64,000 nt of DNA, from positions 122,487 to 186,486 of the forward strand of contig NZ_JARWAC010000005.1 of the NCBI RefSeq assembly GCF_029846175.1, read 5' to 3'. Position 1 is the stretch's first letter, and every line of letters starts with the position of its first letter. A model generated the notes under the pieces. That model saw nothing but the letters and a program-made list of their open reading frames with translations, ran no database searches and was not told where the DNA came from. Made by a program: the position numbers and the translations under genes. This document shows, piece by piece, positions 32,284 to 42,038 of the stretch. The stretch is from Sphaerisporangium sp. TRM90804 (GTDB taxonomy: Bacteria; Actinomycetota; Actinomycetes; Streptosporangiales; Streptosporangiaceae).

Positions 32284-33708
32284 ATGGGCCGCATTAACGA
32301 AATTCAAGCCATCAGGGCCGGCACGGCCGCGCCGCACGGGGACCCCAGCACGTACGGCGGCGTCGAAAGCGTGCGCAGGAAACTCCAGAACACCGACCCG
32401 GACGGGGTGACACAGGCCGGGGAGGCGTACCTCCAGGCGGCGGGCAAGCTGGAGAGCACGCTGTTCCTGCTGGAGTCGGTGGCCGGGACGCTGAACGGCT
32501 ACTGGAAGGACAAGTCCGCCCAGCAGGTGCAAGGGGCGCTGCAACTGCTGCACGGGTCGGCCCGCGAGCTCGCCTACCGGGCGCGGGAGGTCGGCGCGGC
32601 GCACAAGGACTACGCCGACGAGCTGCGCACCGCGCGGGAGAACCTGCCCGACAGCGGCGTGTTCACCTTCGACGACGACTTCGCCGCGTACAGCAAGGGT
32701 GCGATCGCCATGGTCGCCGACGGCGGCACGCCGTTCAGCAGCCAGTCGGACAACGACAAGGCGCGCCAGCACCTGGAGAATCTCAACAACCGCATCGTGG
32801 CCGTCTACCGGACGCTGCCGGACACCGTCACCACGGTGCTGCCGGCGCCCGGGCCGGTGACGACGCCACCGGTGCTCCCGGTGGACTACCCGGCCAACCC
32901 CTACGGCACCGGCCCGGGCGGCGGCGGGTACGGCACCGGCGGGATGCCCGGCTACAGCGGGGGCTCCGCAGGCTCCGGGGGGTACGGCGGTTCGAACGCC
33001 GCCTTCCCCGGCGGGACCTACCCCGGTGGCACCGGCGGCGGCAGCGGCGGGGACGGCACGGGCCTTCCCGGCGGGGGCCTTCCCGGCGGCACCGGCGGCG
33101 GCGACGGGACGGGGCCCGGCGGCGTCGGCGACGGCACCGGGGGCACGGGCCCCGGCGGCGGCACGGGCCTTCCCGGCAACGGGCTTCCCGGCGGCGGGAA
33201 CGGCGCGGGAACCGTGCCGCCCGGGGGGCTCGACCCCAACGACCCGCGCCAGACCGACCTGGCGGGCGTCAACCCGCCCGGCCCCAACGGCACCGGGCTG
33301 CCGCCCGGCGGGCTCACCACGCCCACCGGCCTCAACGGCGTCCCCACGACGAGCCTGAACACGCCGCCCGGCCTGAACGGGCCGCTCGGCAGCGGGCCGC
33401 TCGGCAGCGGGCCACTGGGCACCGGGCCACTGGGCACCGGGCCACTGGGCACCGGGCCGCTCGGCTCCGGCGGCCCCCTGGGCGCGGGCGGCGCGTCCTA
33501 CGGCGGCGCCGGCGCGGCCGGCGCCGCGGGGCAGGCGCTCGGGGCCAGGGGCGGCCTGGGCGGGGCGCCGATGGGCGGCATGCCGTTCATGCCCATGGGC
33601 GGCGCCGGCGGCGAGGCCAACCAGGAGCGCGAGCGCTCCACCTGGCTGACCGAGGACGAGAGCGTCTGGGGCGGCGACGACCCGGTCGCCCCGGCCGTGA
33701 TCTGCTGA
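32284..33708 (+). CDS. PPE-like ESX substrate with Gly/Pro-rich arm and WLTEDExVWG tail
   Basis: A 474-residue protein. Residues about 1-180 are helical and PPE-like (GGVESVRRKLQNTDPDGV, then LFLLESVAGTLNGYWKDKSA with a WXD-type turn near 75-83). About 190-440 is Gly/Pro/Ser-rich, including six 15-bp repeats. The end (STWLTEDESVWGGDDPVAPAVIC) is the conserved tail seen on many actinobacterial ESX PPE-like proteins. It closes the eccB operon and is followed by a strong terminator. Substrate status is well supported by context; cell-surface role unknown. Confidence 0.8.
   Translation: MGRINEIQAIRAGTAAPHGDPSTYGGVESVRRKLQNTDPDGVTQAGEAYLQAAGKLESTLFLLESVAGTLNGYWKDKSAQQVQGALQLLHGSARELAYRAREVGAAHKDYADELRTARENLPDSGVFTFDDDFAAYSKGAIAMVADGGTPFSSQSDNDKARQHLENLNNRIVAVYRTLPDTVTTVLPAPGPVTTPPVLPVDYPANPYGTGPGGGGYGTGGMPGYSGGSAGSGGYGGSNAAFPGGTYPGGTGGGSGGDGTGLPGGGLPGGTGGGDGTGPGGVGDGTGGTGPGGGTGLPGNGLPGGGNGAGTVPPGGLDPNDPRQTDLAGVNPPGPNGTGLPPGGLTTPTGLNGVPTTSLNTPPGLNGPLGSGPLGSGPLGTGPLGTGPLGTGPLGSGGPLGAGGASYGGAGAAGAAGQALGARGGLGGAPMGGMPFMPMGGAGGEANQERERSTWLTEDESVWGGDDPVAPAVIC
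33379..33468 (+). repeat. Six 15-bp repeats in the PPE-like gene
   Basis: Six in-frame copies of a 15-base unit encode GPLG(S/T). The third to fifth copies are nearly identical (GGGCCACTGGGCACC). They lie in the disordered Gly/Pro arm. Confidence 0.9.
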
Positions 33709-33766
33709 ACCAAGGCGGGCCCTTCCCGAAGGCGGGGCCCGGGCACCGCACGACCGTGTGAACGCC

Positions 33767-33807
33767 AAAGGGTGCCTCACCTGCGAACCGCAGGAGAGGC
33801 ACCCTTT
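33767..33807. terminator. Strong bidirectional terminator between eccB operon and hemolysin-like gene
   Basis: A 41-base nearly perfect palindrome: a 12-bp outer stem (AAAGGGTGCCTC with GAGGCACCCTTT), one A-A mismatch, and a 6-bp inner stem (CCTGCG with CGCAGG) around a 3-base loop. A-rich and T-rich flanks suit termination from both sides, which fits the convergent genes (stops at 33708 and 34007). Confidence 0.85.
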
Positions 33808-34006
33808 CTTGACGTGCCGGACCCGGCCGGAGAGCCGGCCGGGGCCGTCACGCGTCCCCCCGGCCCTGACGGCGCCCGCGAACCCCTTCCGGTGCGCCGT
33901 CCCCCCACTACCGGCGCCCCGAGCCGATGGGCGCCTGAGAAGAACTTCCCACCGGTCACTTGCAAACCACTTGACGAACCATTGCACGCGGGGCCGGCGG
34001 CCGGGA

Positions 34007-35314
34007 TCAGTCGTGCTCGGCGGAGGCGGAGACCTGCAGCTCGTCGGCGGGGGTGGCGCGGTGGACGACCACCGTGCTGATGCGGTTGCGGCGCCCGGCC
34101 GTGCTCTCGGCCGTCAGGCTCAGGCCGTCCACGGTGGCCTGGGAGCCGGCGATGGGCACCCGGCCGAGCGCGTGGGCCAGCAGGCCGCCGACCGTGTCGA
34201 CGTCGTCGGCCTCCAGCTCGATGTCGAACAGCTCGGCCAGTTCGTCGACCGACAGGCGGGCGGTCACCCGGGCCCCGCCGTCCTCCAGCCACTCGACCCT
34301 CGGCGCCTCCTGGTCGTACTCGTCGGTGATCTCCCCGACGATCTCCTCCAGGACGTCCTCGATCGTGACCAGGCCCGCCGTGCCGCCGTACTCGTCGATG
34401 ACGACGGCCAGGTGGATCTGCCGGGCCTGCATCTCGCGCATCAGCTCGTCGATGGGCTTGCTCTCGGGCACGTAGGTCGCCGGGCGCATCAGCGACCCGA
34501 CCTTCTCCTGGTCGGCGTCGTCGTCCCCCGCCTCGTGCATGCGGCGGACGATGTCCTTCAGGTAGGCGATGCCGACGACGTCGTCCTCGTTCTCGCCGAC
34601 CACCGGGATGCGAGAGAAGCCGCTGCGCAGCGCGAGCGAGAGCGCCTGGGAGAGGCTCTTGCCGCGTTCGATGAACACCATGTCGGTGCGCGGCACCATC
34701 ACCTCGCGCACGAGGGTGTCGCCGAGCTCGAACACCGAGTGGATCATCTGGCGCTCGTCGGGCTCGATGACGCGGCGCTCCTCGGCGAGGTCGACCAGGT
34801 CGCGCAGCTCGGCCTCGGACGTGAACGGGCCCTCGCGGAAGCCCTTGCCCGGGGTCAGCGCGTTGCCCAGCAGGATCAGCAGCTTGGGAAGCGGCCCGAA
34901 GATGCGGGTCAGCCCGTACACGATCGGCGCGCTGGCCAGCGCCACCGGCTCGGCGTGCTGGCGGCCGAGGGTGCGCGGCGAGACGCCGACGATGACGTAG
35001 CTGATCAGGATCATGACGCCGGCGGCGAGGGCGTAGGCCTGCCCCTCGTCGCCGAACCAGTCGATGAACAGCAGCGTGGCGATCACCGTGGCCCCGAGCT
35101 CGCAGCTCAGCCGCAGCAGGAGCAGCAGGTTGAGGTAGCGGGGCGGGTCGGCGACGATCGCCTGCAGCCGCAGCCCGCCGCGCCTGCCCTTGCGGGCGAA
35201 CTCCTCGGCGCGCACACGCGAGATGCGTGCCAGGGCGGTCTCGGCGCTGGCGAGCAGTCCGCCGACGACGATCAGAAGGGCGGCCGAGATCAGCCACCCG
35301 CTGGGGGAACTCAC
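34007..35314 (-). CDS. CNNM/CorC-type transmembrane CBS-domain protein (hemolysin family)
   Basis: A 435-residue membrane protein with an N-terminal CNNM/DUF21 region of three to four helices ([26 protein letters not shown]), two CBS domains at about 205-330 ([20 protein letters not shown]; ...[20 protein letters not shown]) and a CorC/HlyC C-terminal domain. The family includes magnesium/cobalt transport-associated proteins. I favour GTG 35314, which overlaps the ybeY stop as GTGA, over GTG 35338, which lacks a ribosome-binding site. It belongs to the phoH-ybeY-corC operon, conserved across actinobacteria. Confidence 0.9.
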   Translation of the reverse strand: MSSPSGWLISAALLIVVGGLLASAETALARISRVRAEEFARKGRRGGLRLQAIVADPPRYLNLLLLLRLSCELGATVIATLLFIDWFGDEGQAYALAAGVMILISYVIVGVSPRTLGRQHAEPVALASAPIVYGLTRIFGPLPKLLILLGNALTPGKGFREGPFTSEAELRDLVDLAEERRVIEPDERQMIHSVFELGDTLVREVMVPRTDMVFIERGKSLSQALSLALRSGFSRIPVVGENEDDVVGIAYLKDIVRRMHEAGDDDADQEKVGSLMRPATYVPESKPIDELMREMQARQIHLAVVIDEYGGTAGLVTIEDVLEEIVGEITDEYDQEAPRVEWLEDGGARVTARLSVDELAELFDIELEADDVDTVGGLLAHALGRVPIAGSQATVDGLSLTAESTAGRRNRISTVVVHRATPADELQVSASAEHD

Positions 35315-35790
35315 GGCTCCCGCCGCACCTCCCGCCACGCGTCGAGCAGCTCACCCTGAAGGCCGAACATCTCGGCGTGCTCCTCGGGTTCGGCGTGGTC
35401 GTAGCCGAGGAGATGCAGGATGCCGTGCGTGCACAGCAGCTCCAGCTCGTCGCCGGCGCTGTGGCCCGCCTCGGCGGCCTGCTTGGCCGCCACCTGCGGG
35501 CACAGCACGACGTCGCCGAGCAGGGCGGGGTCGAGCGGGACGTCGGCCTCCTGACGGGCGCCGCCGGCGCCGGGGCGCAGCTCGTCCATCGGGAACGCCA
35601 GGACGTCGGTCGGCCCGGGCTCGCCCATCCATCGCTCGTGGAGCTCGGACATGGCGGCCTCGTCGACGATCAGCACGGAAAGCTCGGCCAGCGGATGGAC
35701 GCCCATGCGCCCGAGCACGTGCCCGGCCAGCTTCACGAGCGCGGCCTCGTCGACCGGCACCCCCGACTCGTTGGCCACCTCGATACTCAT
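35311..35790 (-). CDS. ybeY: Endoribonuclease YbeY
   Basis: A 159-residue YbeY with the metal-binding motif [11 protein letters not shown], using His122, His126 and His132. YbeY takes part in 16S rRNA 3'-end maturation and ribosome quality control. It lies eight bases after phoH and overlaps the next gene by 4 bp, which is the usual operon order. Length is typical. Confidence 0.96.
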   Translation of the reverse strand: MSIEVANESGVPVDEAALVKLAGHVLGRMGVHPLAELSVLIVDEAAMSELHERWMGEPGPTDVLAFPMDELRPGAGGARQEADVPLDPALLGDVVLCPQVAAKQAAEAGHSAGDELELLCTHGILHLLGYDHAEPEEHAEMFGLQGELLDAWREVRREP

Positions 35791-35798
35791 GGTGTTCG

Positions 35799-36872
35799 CT
35801 ATCTCCCCCGCGGGCGCTTGCCGCCCTTGATGGCGTGCGGCTCGGCGGTCGCGAGGTCGTAGCGGCCGTAGGCGTCGACGATGTCGCTCACCAGCTTGTG
35901 CCGCACGACGTCCGCGCTCGTCAGCCTGCTGAAATGGATGTCCGGGATTCCTTCGAGGATATCTTGCACGACCTTGAGCCCGCTCTGCTGCCCGCCGGGC
36001 AGGTCGATCTGGGTGACGTCGCCGGTGACGACGATCTTGGCCCCGAAGCCCAGGCGGGTGAGGAACATCTTCATCTGCTCGGGCGAGGTGTTCTGCGCCT
36101 CGTCCAGGATGATGAAGGCGTCGTTCAGCGTGCGCCCGCGCATGTACGCCAGCGGTGCGACCTCGATGGTGCCCGCCGCCATCAGACGCGGGATGGTGTC
36201 GGGGTCGAGCATGTCGTGCAGGGCGTCGTACAACGGCCGCAGGTACGGGTCGATCTTCTCGTACAGCGTGCCGGGCAGGAAGCCGAGCCGCTCCCCCGCC
36301 TCGACCGCCGGCCGGGTGAGGATGATGCGGTTGACGTCCTTGGCCTGGAGCGCCTTCACGGCCTTGGCCATCGCCAGGTAGGTCTTGCCGGTGCCCGCCG
36401 GGCCGATGCCGAACACGATGGTGTGCCGGTCGATCGCGTCGACGTACCGCTTCTGGTTGACGGTCTTCGGGCGGATCGTGCGGCCGCGCGACGACAGGAT
36501 GTCCAGGGACAGCACGTCGGCGGGCTTGGCGGAGCTCATGCGCAGCATCGCGATGCTGCGCTCGACGGCGTCGGTGGTGAGCTGGGCGCCGGAGCGCACG
36601 ATCTCGACCATCTCCTCGAAGAGGCGCACGACCAGGCCGCTCTCCTCAGGGCCGCCGCTGATGGTGATCTCGTTGCCGCGGACGTGGATGTCCGCGCGGA
36701 ACGCGCCCTCGATGACCCGCAGCAGCTCGTCACGGGAGCCCAGCAGGGTCACCATCGGATGCTCGTCAGGGATGACCACCTTCGCCTGCGTGCGGGACGG
36801 CCCCTTGCTCCGCGGCGGATCGCTGGTCTTGGCGCCGTTCGGCGCGCTGCGGTTTTCGTTTGACTCGGACAT
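35799..36872 (-). CDS. phoH: PhoH family ATPase
   Basis: A 357-residue PhoH-like protein with Walker A GPAGTGKT at residues 157-164 and Walker [12 protein letters not shown]. The KH-like N-terminal region is at about 30-110. ATG 36872 gives a normal family length; the frame continues upstream to 36989 but that part is Arg-rich and unlike PhoH. The family couples ATP hydrolysis to RNA processing and its gene is almost always next to ybeY, as here. Confidence 0.95.
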   Translation of the reverse strand: MSESNENRSAPNGAKTSDPPRSKGPSRTQAKVVIPDEHPMVTLLGSRDELLRVIEGAFRADIHVRGNEITISGGPEESGLVVRLFEEMVEIVRSGAQLTTDAVERSIAMLRMSSAKPADVLSLDILSSRGRTIRPKTVNQKRYVDAIDRHTIVFGIGPAGTGKTYLAMAKAVKALQAKDVNRIILTRPAVEAGERLGFLPGTLYEKIDPYLRPLYDALHDMLDPDTIPRLMAAGTIEVAPLAYMRGRTLNDAFIILDEAQNTSPEQMKMFLTRLGFGAKIVVTGDVTQIDLPGGQQSGLKVVQDILEGIPDIHFSRLTSADVVRHKLVSDIVDAYGRYDLATAEPHAIKGGKRPRGR

Positions 36873-37029
36873 GGGCGGCCCTGCGGCCTGTTCGCCTCCC
36901 GGCCTAACTCTCTGGTTGTCGCGCCTCTCGCGGCGCCGGCCCCTCATGCTCTCGCATCGGGCCCCGCCGCGCCGCTCGTTAAAGCCCATGTTATCCGCCC
37001 GTGCCCACGCGGGCGGCGGGGCGGACGGC

Positions 37030-37374
37030 TCAGCCCGGGGGCCAGGTGAGACCCCTGCCCCCCAGAACGTGCGCGTGCACGTGCGGGACGGTCTGACCGG
37101 CGCCCGGGCCGGTGTTGAACACCAGGCGGTAGCCGGTGTCGGCCACCCCCTCCTGGACGGCGACCGCGTGGGCCGTCGCGAGCACCTCGCCGGCCAGCCC
37201 GCCGCCGGCGCCGCCGAGCGCGGCGGCGTCCTCGTGGTGGGCCTTGGGCACGACCAGCACGTGCGTCGGAGCCTGCGGGTCGACGTCGCGGAACGCCAGC
37301 GTGCGGTCGGTCTCCAGGACGACCGTCGCCGGGATCTCCTTGGCGACGATCTTGCAGAAGAGGCAGTCGGTCAC
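37030..37374 (-). CDS. HIT (histidine triad) family hydrolase
   Basis: A 114-residue HIT protein. HVHAHVLGG near the end holds the triad, with His98, His100 and His102, and the N-terminal CLFC (4-7) is a common zinc-binding element of the HINT branch. Substrates of HINT proteins are nucleoside phosphoramidates. The start is GTG 37374 (VTDCLFCKIV); the frame upstream to 37461 is not HIT-like. It is divergent from the sigma-factor gene. Confidence 0.95.
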   Translation of the reverse strand: MTDCLFCKIVAKEIPATVVLETDRTLAFRDVDPQAPTHVLVVPKAHHEDAAALGGAGGGLAGEVLATAHAVAVQEGVADTGYRLVFNTGPGAGQTVPHVHAHVLGGRGLTWPPG

Positions 37375-37521
37375 GCCCGAATGGTAGCCACCTCTGTTGC
37401 CAATCGGTAATACCGACTGGGCCCCGGCCGATGATCCTCGCGGATAGGGTTGGTGTGCCACACTTCAGCGACAGAGAGCGGTCAGTGTCGGCGAGGCCAC
37501 CGGCGAGGACACAACTGGGTC

Positions 37522-38127
37522 ATGCCCCCTAAAGAACCGGCAGAGAGTAAACCCTCTGGGAAGGCCGTGCGTCCAACTGATGTGACCACCGAGACCCTCG
37601 TGGCCGAAAGGTCGCTCGGGGCGGTGCCCGTCGGGTGGGATGCCGACATGGCCGTTACGGCGCTCTACAGCGCCCACTATCGGTCCCTTGTGCGTCTCGC
37701 CGTTCTGCTGGTTCGCGACAACGCGACGGCGGAGGAAGTCGTGCAGGACACGTTCGTCGCCCTCCATGGGGCGTGGAAACGTCTGCGCGACACCGACAAG
37801 GCACTCGCCTACCTGCGCCAGTCGGTCGTCAACCGCTCGCGTTCCGTGCTGCGCCACCGCGCCGTCGTGGAGAAGTACGCCCCCAAGGGGCTGCCCGACG
37901 CGCCCAGCGCGGAGAACGGGGCCATCGGCCAGCTCGAGCGGACCGCCGTCATCGAGGCGCTGCGCGGCCTGCCGACCCGGCAGCGCGAAGCCCTGGTGCT
38001 GCGGTACTACGGGGACCTCTCGGAGGCGGAGATCGCCGGCGCCATGGGCATCAGCAAGGGCGCCGTGAAGAGCCACACAGCCCGGGGCATGGCCGCCTTA
38101 CGCACTGTACTGGAGCAATTGTCATGA
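37522..38127 (+). CDS. RNA polymerase sigma-70 factor of the SigE/ECF type
   Basis: A 201-residue sigma factor. Region 2 is at about 47-115 (TALYSAHYRSLVRLAVLLV, then AEEVVQDTFVALHGAW) and region 4 at about 150-200 (RGLPTRQREALVLRYYGDL, then EAEIAGAMGISKGAVKSH). I take ATG 37522, which leaves a 40-residue polar lead; GTG 37450 is possible. Its stop overlaps the ATG of the next gene as ATGA, so it is probably coupled to its own anti-sigma. The regulon is not deducible. Confidence 0.92.
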   Translation: MPPKEPAESKPSGKAVRPTDVTTETLVAERSLGAVPVGWDADMAVTALYSAHYRSLVRLAVLLVRDNATAEEVVQDTFVALHGAWKRLRDTDKALAYLRQSVVNRSRSVLRHRAVVEKYAPKGLPDAPSAENGAIGQLERTAVIEALRGLPTRQREALVLRYYGDLSEAEIAGAMGISKGAVKSHTARGMAALRTVLEQLS

Positions 38128-38831
38128 CCGAGTCGCCCGACGACGAGTACGGCGAGGTTCTGCGCCGTGTCTTGCGCGCGGAGGCGGAGTCCGTGATGCC
38201 TTCCGCGGAAGGGCTGGGAATCATCCGTGACCGCATAGAACAACGCGGGTCACGCCGGGGCGTGCTCTGGTGGCGCGCCGCCGCTTCGACGGCTGGAGCG
38301 GTCCTGGTGGCCGCCACGATCGTGATGATCGTGCCCAACGTCGTCGAGCGCTTCAACGAGGAGCAGCGCTCCATCGTCCCGGTCGAGTTCGACACCGCCC
38401 AGCCCGACGAGTCCAGCACGCGCCGCCCGCCGAACGTCGTGGTCCCGCCCGCCACCGGCTCGCCGCGGCCGCTGCCGAGCCCGACGGCCACGCCGACGAT
38501 GATCCCCTCGCCCAGCCCGAGCGCGACCACCTCGCCGGGCAACGAGTGCGCGCCGGCCCCCGGCGCACCGCCGTGCGCGCCGCCGCCCTCCCCCACCGGC
38601 CCGGCCCCGACGGGCACCAAGCCGCCCTGGCCCACCACGCCCGCGCCGAGCCCGTCCACGCCGACGACGACGCACCCGGCGCCGCCCGAGCCCTCCCCCA
38701 CGTGCAGGCCGAAGAAGTGCCCGTCCGACGAGCCGACGCCCAGCGAGACACCGGCGCCGACCCCGGAGTCCACCACCGACGGCTCCACCACCACCACCGA
38801 GACCTCCGCCCCGGAGGAACCGGCCCCGTGA
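38124..38831 (+). CDS. Putative anti-sigma factor with Pro/Thr/Ser-rich extracytoplasmic tail
   Basis: A 235-residue single-pass membrane protein: a cytosolic N-terminus of about 45 residues (EYGEVLRRVLRAEAESVMP), one transmembrane helix at about 47-70, and about 165 residues rich in Pro, Thr and Ser with a Cys-containing segment (CRPKKCPS). It overlaps the sigma gene by 4 bp, which is the typical anti-sigma arrangement. The zinc-binding HxxxCxxC motif of ZAS anti-sigmas is absent, so sigma binding would have to use another fold. Anti-sigma status is inference from position and topology. The tail could sense or span the cell wall. Confidence 0.65.
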   Translation: MTESPDDEYGEVLRRVLRAEAESVMPSAEGLGIIRDRIEQRGSRRGVLWWRAAASTAGAVLVAATIVMIVPNVVERFNEEQRSIVPVEFDTAQPDESSTRRPPNVVVPPATGSPRPLPSPTATPTMIPSPSPSATTSPGNECAPAPGAPPCAPPPSPTGPAPTGTKPPWPTTPAPSPSTPTTTHPAPPEPSPTCRPKKCPSDEPTPSETPAPTPESTTDGSTTTTETSAPEEPAP

Positions 38832-38864
38832 CGGCCGCGCCGCCGCGCTCCACCGCCGGGGCCG

Positions 38865-39590
38865 CTACCAGCGCCCCGAACGGGCCAGCAGGACGGCGGC
38901 GGCGGCCACACCGGCCGTGGAGGTGCGCAGCACGGTGGGGCCCAGCAGCACCGGCGCGGCCCCGGCCGCGCGGAACAGGTCGAGCTCCTCGCCGGTGATG
39001 CCGCCCTCGGGGCCGACCACCACCACGACGTCGCCCTCGGCCGGCAGCGCCAGCCCCGACAGCGGCCGCTCGGCCTCCTCGTGCAGCACGGCCGCCACCT
39101 GCGCCTCGCTCAGGATCTCAGCCACCCGCGCCGTGGTCGCCTGCTCGGCGACGTGCGGCAGGTGGAACCGCCGCGCCTGCTTGCCGGCCTCCCGAGCCGT
39201 CGACCGCCAGCGAGCCAGCGCCTTGGCCGCACGCTCGCCCTTCCACTGGGTCACGCTGCGGGCGGCGGCCCAGGGGACGATGACGTCGACCCCGGCCTCG
39301 GTCATCATCTCGACCGCCAGCTCTCCGCGGTCTCCCTTGGGCAGGCCCTGGACGACCACCAGGCGCGGCGCGGGCGCGGGGACGGCGCGACGGCCGAGGA
39401 CCTTGAGCCGGAGCGAGTCTCTGGCGACGTCGGCGACGACGCACTCGGCCACGGCCCCCGCCCCGTCGGTGAGGTCGACGCGCTCCCCCGAGCGCAGCCT
39501 GCGCACGGTGGCGGCGTGCCGCCCCTCGGGGCCGGACAGGTGGATCTCCTCGCCGGACAGGTCGCCGGCGAGGAAGACGGGAACGCTCAC
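38865..39590 (-). CDS. rsmE: 16S rRNA (uracil-1498-N3)-methyltransferase RsmE
   Basis: A 241-residue SPOUT-class methyltransferase. The N-terminal PUA-like part contains HLSGPEGRHAATVRRLRSGE, and the trefoil-knot motifs are VVVVVGPEGGITGEELDLF and LGPTVLRTSTAGVAAAA. It methylates N3 of U1498 in 16S rRNA. Start GTG 39590, nine bases from the end of dnaJ; it is the third gene of the hrcA-dnaJ-rsmE operon. Confidence 0.96.
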   Translation of the reverse strand: MSVPVFLAGDLSGEEIHLSGPEGRHAATVRRLRSGERVDLTDGAGAVAECVVADVARDSLRLKVLGRRAVPAPAPRLVVVQGLPKGDRGELAVEMMTEAGVDVIVPWAAARSVTQWKGERAAKALARWRSTAREAGKQARRFHLPHVAEQATTARVAEILSEAQVAAVLHEEAERPLSGLALPAEGDVVVVVGPEGGITGEELDLFRAAGAAPVLLGPTVLRTSTAGVAAAAVLLARSGRW

Positions 39591-39599
39591 CCGCGAACC

Positions 39600-40739
39600 C
39601 TAGCGGCCGTTGAAGGCGTCTCTGAGGCGGGAGAAGAAACCCTGCTGGCCCGGGCTGAACTTGCCGGGCGGGCGCTCCTCGCCGCGGAGCTTGGCCAGCT
39701 CCTTGAGCAGCTCCTCCTGGGCGGCGTCGAGGCGGTTGGGGGTCTCGACGTTCACGTGGATCAGCAGGTCGCCCCGGCCGGTCTCGTTGAGCCGCTGGAC
39801 ACCGCGCGCGTACAGGGGGATGACCTGGCCCGCCTGGGTGCCGGGGCGGACGTCGATCTCCTCGGCGCCGTCGAGCGTCTCGACGGTCAGGATCGTGCCG
39901 AGCGCCGCGGCGGTCATCGGGATCTGCACCGTGCAGTGCAGGTCGTCGCCGCGCCGCTCGAAGATCTCGTGGGGCCGCTCGACGATCTCCAGGAACAGGT
40001 CTCCGGCGGGGCCGCCGCCCGGGCCGACCTCGCCCTCGCCGGCGAGCTGGATGTGGGTGCCGTCCTCGACGCCGGCCGGGATGCGCACCTTGATCGTGCG
40101 GCGGGTGCGCACGCGCCCGTCGCCGGAGCACTCCTGGCAGGGGTGCTGGATGATCGAGCCGAACCCGCCGCACTGGGGGCATGGGCGCGCGGTCATGACC
40201 TGGCCGAGGAACGACCGGGTGACCTGCGAGACCTCGCCGCGCCCATGGCACATGTCGCAGGTGTCGGGGTGGGTGCCGGCCGCCGCACCGGAGCCGTGGC
40301 AGACCTCGCACAGGACGGCGGTGTCGACGACCAGCTCGCGGGTGGTGCCGAACCCGGACTCCGCGAGGTCGAGCTCGACCCGGATGGTCGCGTTGCGGCC
40401 GCGCCGCGCGCGCGAGCGGGGCCCGCGGGCCCCGGCGCCGCCGCCGAAGAAGGCGTCCATGATGTCGCTGAACGGGAAGCCCGCGCCGAACCCCGCGGCG
40501 CCCGCCCCGGCCCCGCCCGGCGAGCCGAAGGGGTCGGCCCCGAGGTCGAACATCTGGCGCTTGCCGGGATCGGACAGGACCTCGTAGGCCTGGTTGATCT
40601 CCTTGAAGCGCTCCTGCGTCTCCGGGTCGGGGTTGACGTCCGGGTGCAGCTCGCGGGCCAGGCGGCGGTACGCCTTCTTGATCTCGTCCTGGCCGGCGTC
40701 CCGGCGCACGCCGAGGATGCCGTAATAGTCGCGGGCCAC
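39600..40739 (-). CDS. dnaJ: Molecular chaperone DnaJ
   Basis: A 379-residue class I J-protein. It has a J domain with HPD (ARELHPDVN), a Gly/Phe-rich region, four zinc-finger motifs ([32 protein letters not shown]) and C-terminal substrate-binding domains. It recruits DnaK and stimulates its ATPase. The GTG start directly follows the hrcA stop with no gap. It is in the HrcA/CIRCE operon, so heat-shock regulated. Confidence 0.97.
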   Translation of the reverse strand: MARDYYGILGVRRDAGQDEIKKAYRRLARELHPDVNPDPETQERFKEINQAYEVLSDPGKRQMFDLGADPFGSPGGAGAGAAGFGAGFPFSDIMDAFFGGGAGARGPRSRARRGRNATIRVELDLAESGFGTTRELVVDTAVLCEVCHGSGAAAGTHPDTCDMCHGRGEVSQVTRSFLGQVMTARPCPQCGGFGSIIQHPCQECSGDGRVRTRRTIKVRIPAGVEDGTHIQLAGEGEVGPGGGPAGDLFLEIVERPHEIFERRGDDLHCTVQIPMTAAALGTILTVETLDGAEEIDVRPGTQAGQVIPLYARGVQRLNETGRGDLLIHVNVETPNRLDAAQEELLKELAKLRGEERPPGKFSPGQQGFFSRLRDAFNGR

Positions 40740-41747
40740 CTAGGACCCCGCCAGGATATGGCCGACATAGCGTGCCACTGCGCGCACCGCTCCCATTGTC
40801 ACCGGGTAGTCCATTCGCGTCGGGCCCAGCACTCCAAGCCGGGCCAGTTCATTGTCGCCCGAACCGTATCCGGCCGCGACGACGGAGGTGCCGTGAAGGC
40901 CGGAATAGGGGTTTTCCGAGCCGATCCGCACCATGATGGAGGAATCGCTCGCCTCGCCGAGCAGGCGCATCAGGACGACCTGCTCCTCCAGCGCCTCCAG
41001 GACGTCGCGCAGGCCGACGGTGAAGTCCCCGGCGAGGTTGGCCGCGCCGGCGAAGACGATCTTCTCCTCGTGCCGTTCGACCAGGGTCTCCAGCAGCACC
41101 GACAGGATGGTGCCCGCCATCTCGCGGTCCTCTTCTGGCAGGCGCGCCTGGAGGTCGGCCAGGGTCTCGGGCACGCGGCTCAGCCCGCAGCCGTCGAGAC
41201 AGGCGTTGAGCACCGCGCGCAGATGCGCGATGCGGTCCTCCTCCACGGCCTCTGGAAGATCGACCACGCGCTGCTCGACCCGGCCGGTGTTGGTGATCAA
41301 CACCAGCATGATGCGCCGTTCGGCCAGCGGCACGAGCTCGACGTGCCGCACGGTCGAGCGGATCAGCGAGGGGTACTGCACCACGGCCACCTGCCGGGTG
41401 AGCTGGGCCAGCAGCCGCACGGTGCGCGTCACGACGTCGTCGAGGTCGACGGCGCCGGCGAGGAAGGTCTCGATCGCGCGGCGTTCGGCGCCCGACAGCG
41501 GCTTGATCTGCGACAGCCGGTCGACGAACAGCCGGTAGCCCTTGTCGGTGGGGACGCGGCCCGCGCTGGTGTGCGGCTGGGTGATGTAGCCCTGCTCCTC
41601 GAGCACGGCCATGTCGTTGCGTACGGTGGCGGGTGACACGCCCAGGTTGTGCCGCTCCGCCAGCGCCTTCGAGCCGACCGGCTCGTTGGTGGACACGTAG
41701 TCTTCGACAACGGCGCGCAGAACCGCCAGCTTGCGGTCATCGAGCAA
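40740..41747 (-). CDS. hrcA: Heat-inducible transcription repressor HrcA
   Basis: A 335-residue repressor: an N-terminal winged helix ([19 protein letters not shown], then [20 protein letters not shown]) and a GAF-like C-terminal domain. I select TTG 41747, because AGGAGG at 41756-41761 stands eight bases from it and the resulting [11 protein letters not shown] start matches relatives. GTG 41754-41756 would sit inside the ribosome-binding site. HrcA binds CIRCE, which is found upstream at 41792-41818, so the operon is self-repressed. Confidence 0.95.
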   Translation of the reverse strand: MLDDRKLAVLRAVVEDYVSTNEPVGSKALAERHNLGVSPATVRNDMAVLEEQGYITQPHTSAGRVPTDKGYRLFVDRLSQIKPLSGAERRAIETFLAGAVDLDDVVTRTVRLLAQLTRQVAVVQYPSLIRSTVRHVELVPLAERRIMLVLITNTGRVEQRVVDLPEAVEEDRIAHLRAVLNACLDGCGLSRVPETLADLQARLPEEDREMAGTILSVLLETLVERHEEKIVFAGAANLAGDFTVGLRDVLEALEEQVVLMRLLGEASDSSIMVRIGSENPYSGLHGTSVVAAGYGSGDNELARLGVLGPTRMDYPVTMGAVRAVARYVGHILAGS

Positions 41748-41791
41748 CGTGCTCACCTCCTGCCTGCGTTCGTGCCTGCGTAAACGCGTGT

Positions 41792-41818
41792 CTGGCACTC
41801 AGTGTTCCCGAGTGCCAA
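41792..41818. promoter_or_regulatory. CIRCE operator of the hrcA operon
   Basis: CTGGCACTC, nine bases, then GAGTGCCAA is an inverted repeat matching the CIRCE consensus TTAGCACTC-N9-GAGTGCTAA except at the A/T positions next to the GCACTC core. It lies 44 bases upstream of the hrcA start, where HrcA would block transcription. Confidence 0.9.
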
Positions 41819-42038
41819 GTGTACGGCTCCGGCCGCCGGGGCGCGAAGACTCGTGCGGGCGACCCCTGTGCGGGCCGGCCGGCGGCGGGGCAGGGGCCGC
41901 GCCCTCGGAGTCTCGCTTCCAGGCGGAAACGGCCACCATACCTGCGATGCGCCGTGCGGGACGCCCGTCCACGCCCGCCCTGGGGTGCGTGCCGGGTCAC
42001 GGCCGCCCGAGGCGTGATCTTTGCTAGCGTGCCCTGCT

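Noticed and set aside
36873..36989. 39-residue N-terminal extension of PhoH
   Set aside because: Arg-rich, not seen in the family, and ATG 36872 gives the usual length.
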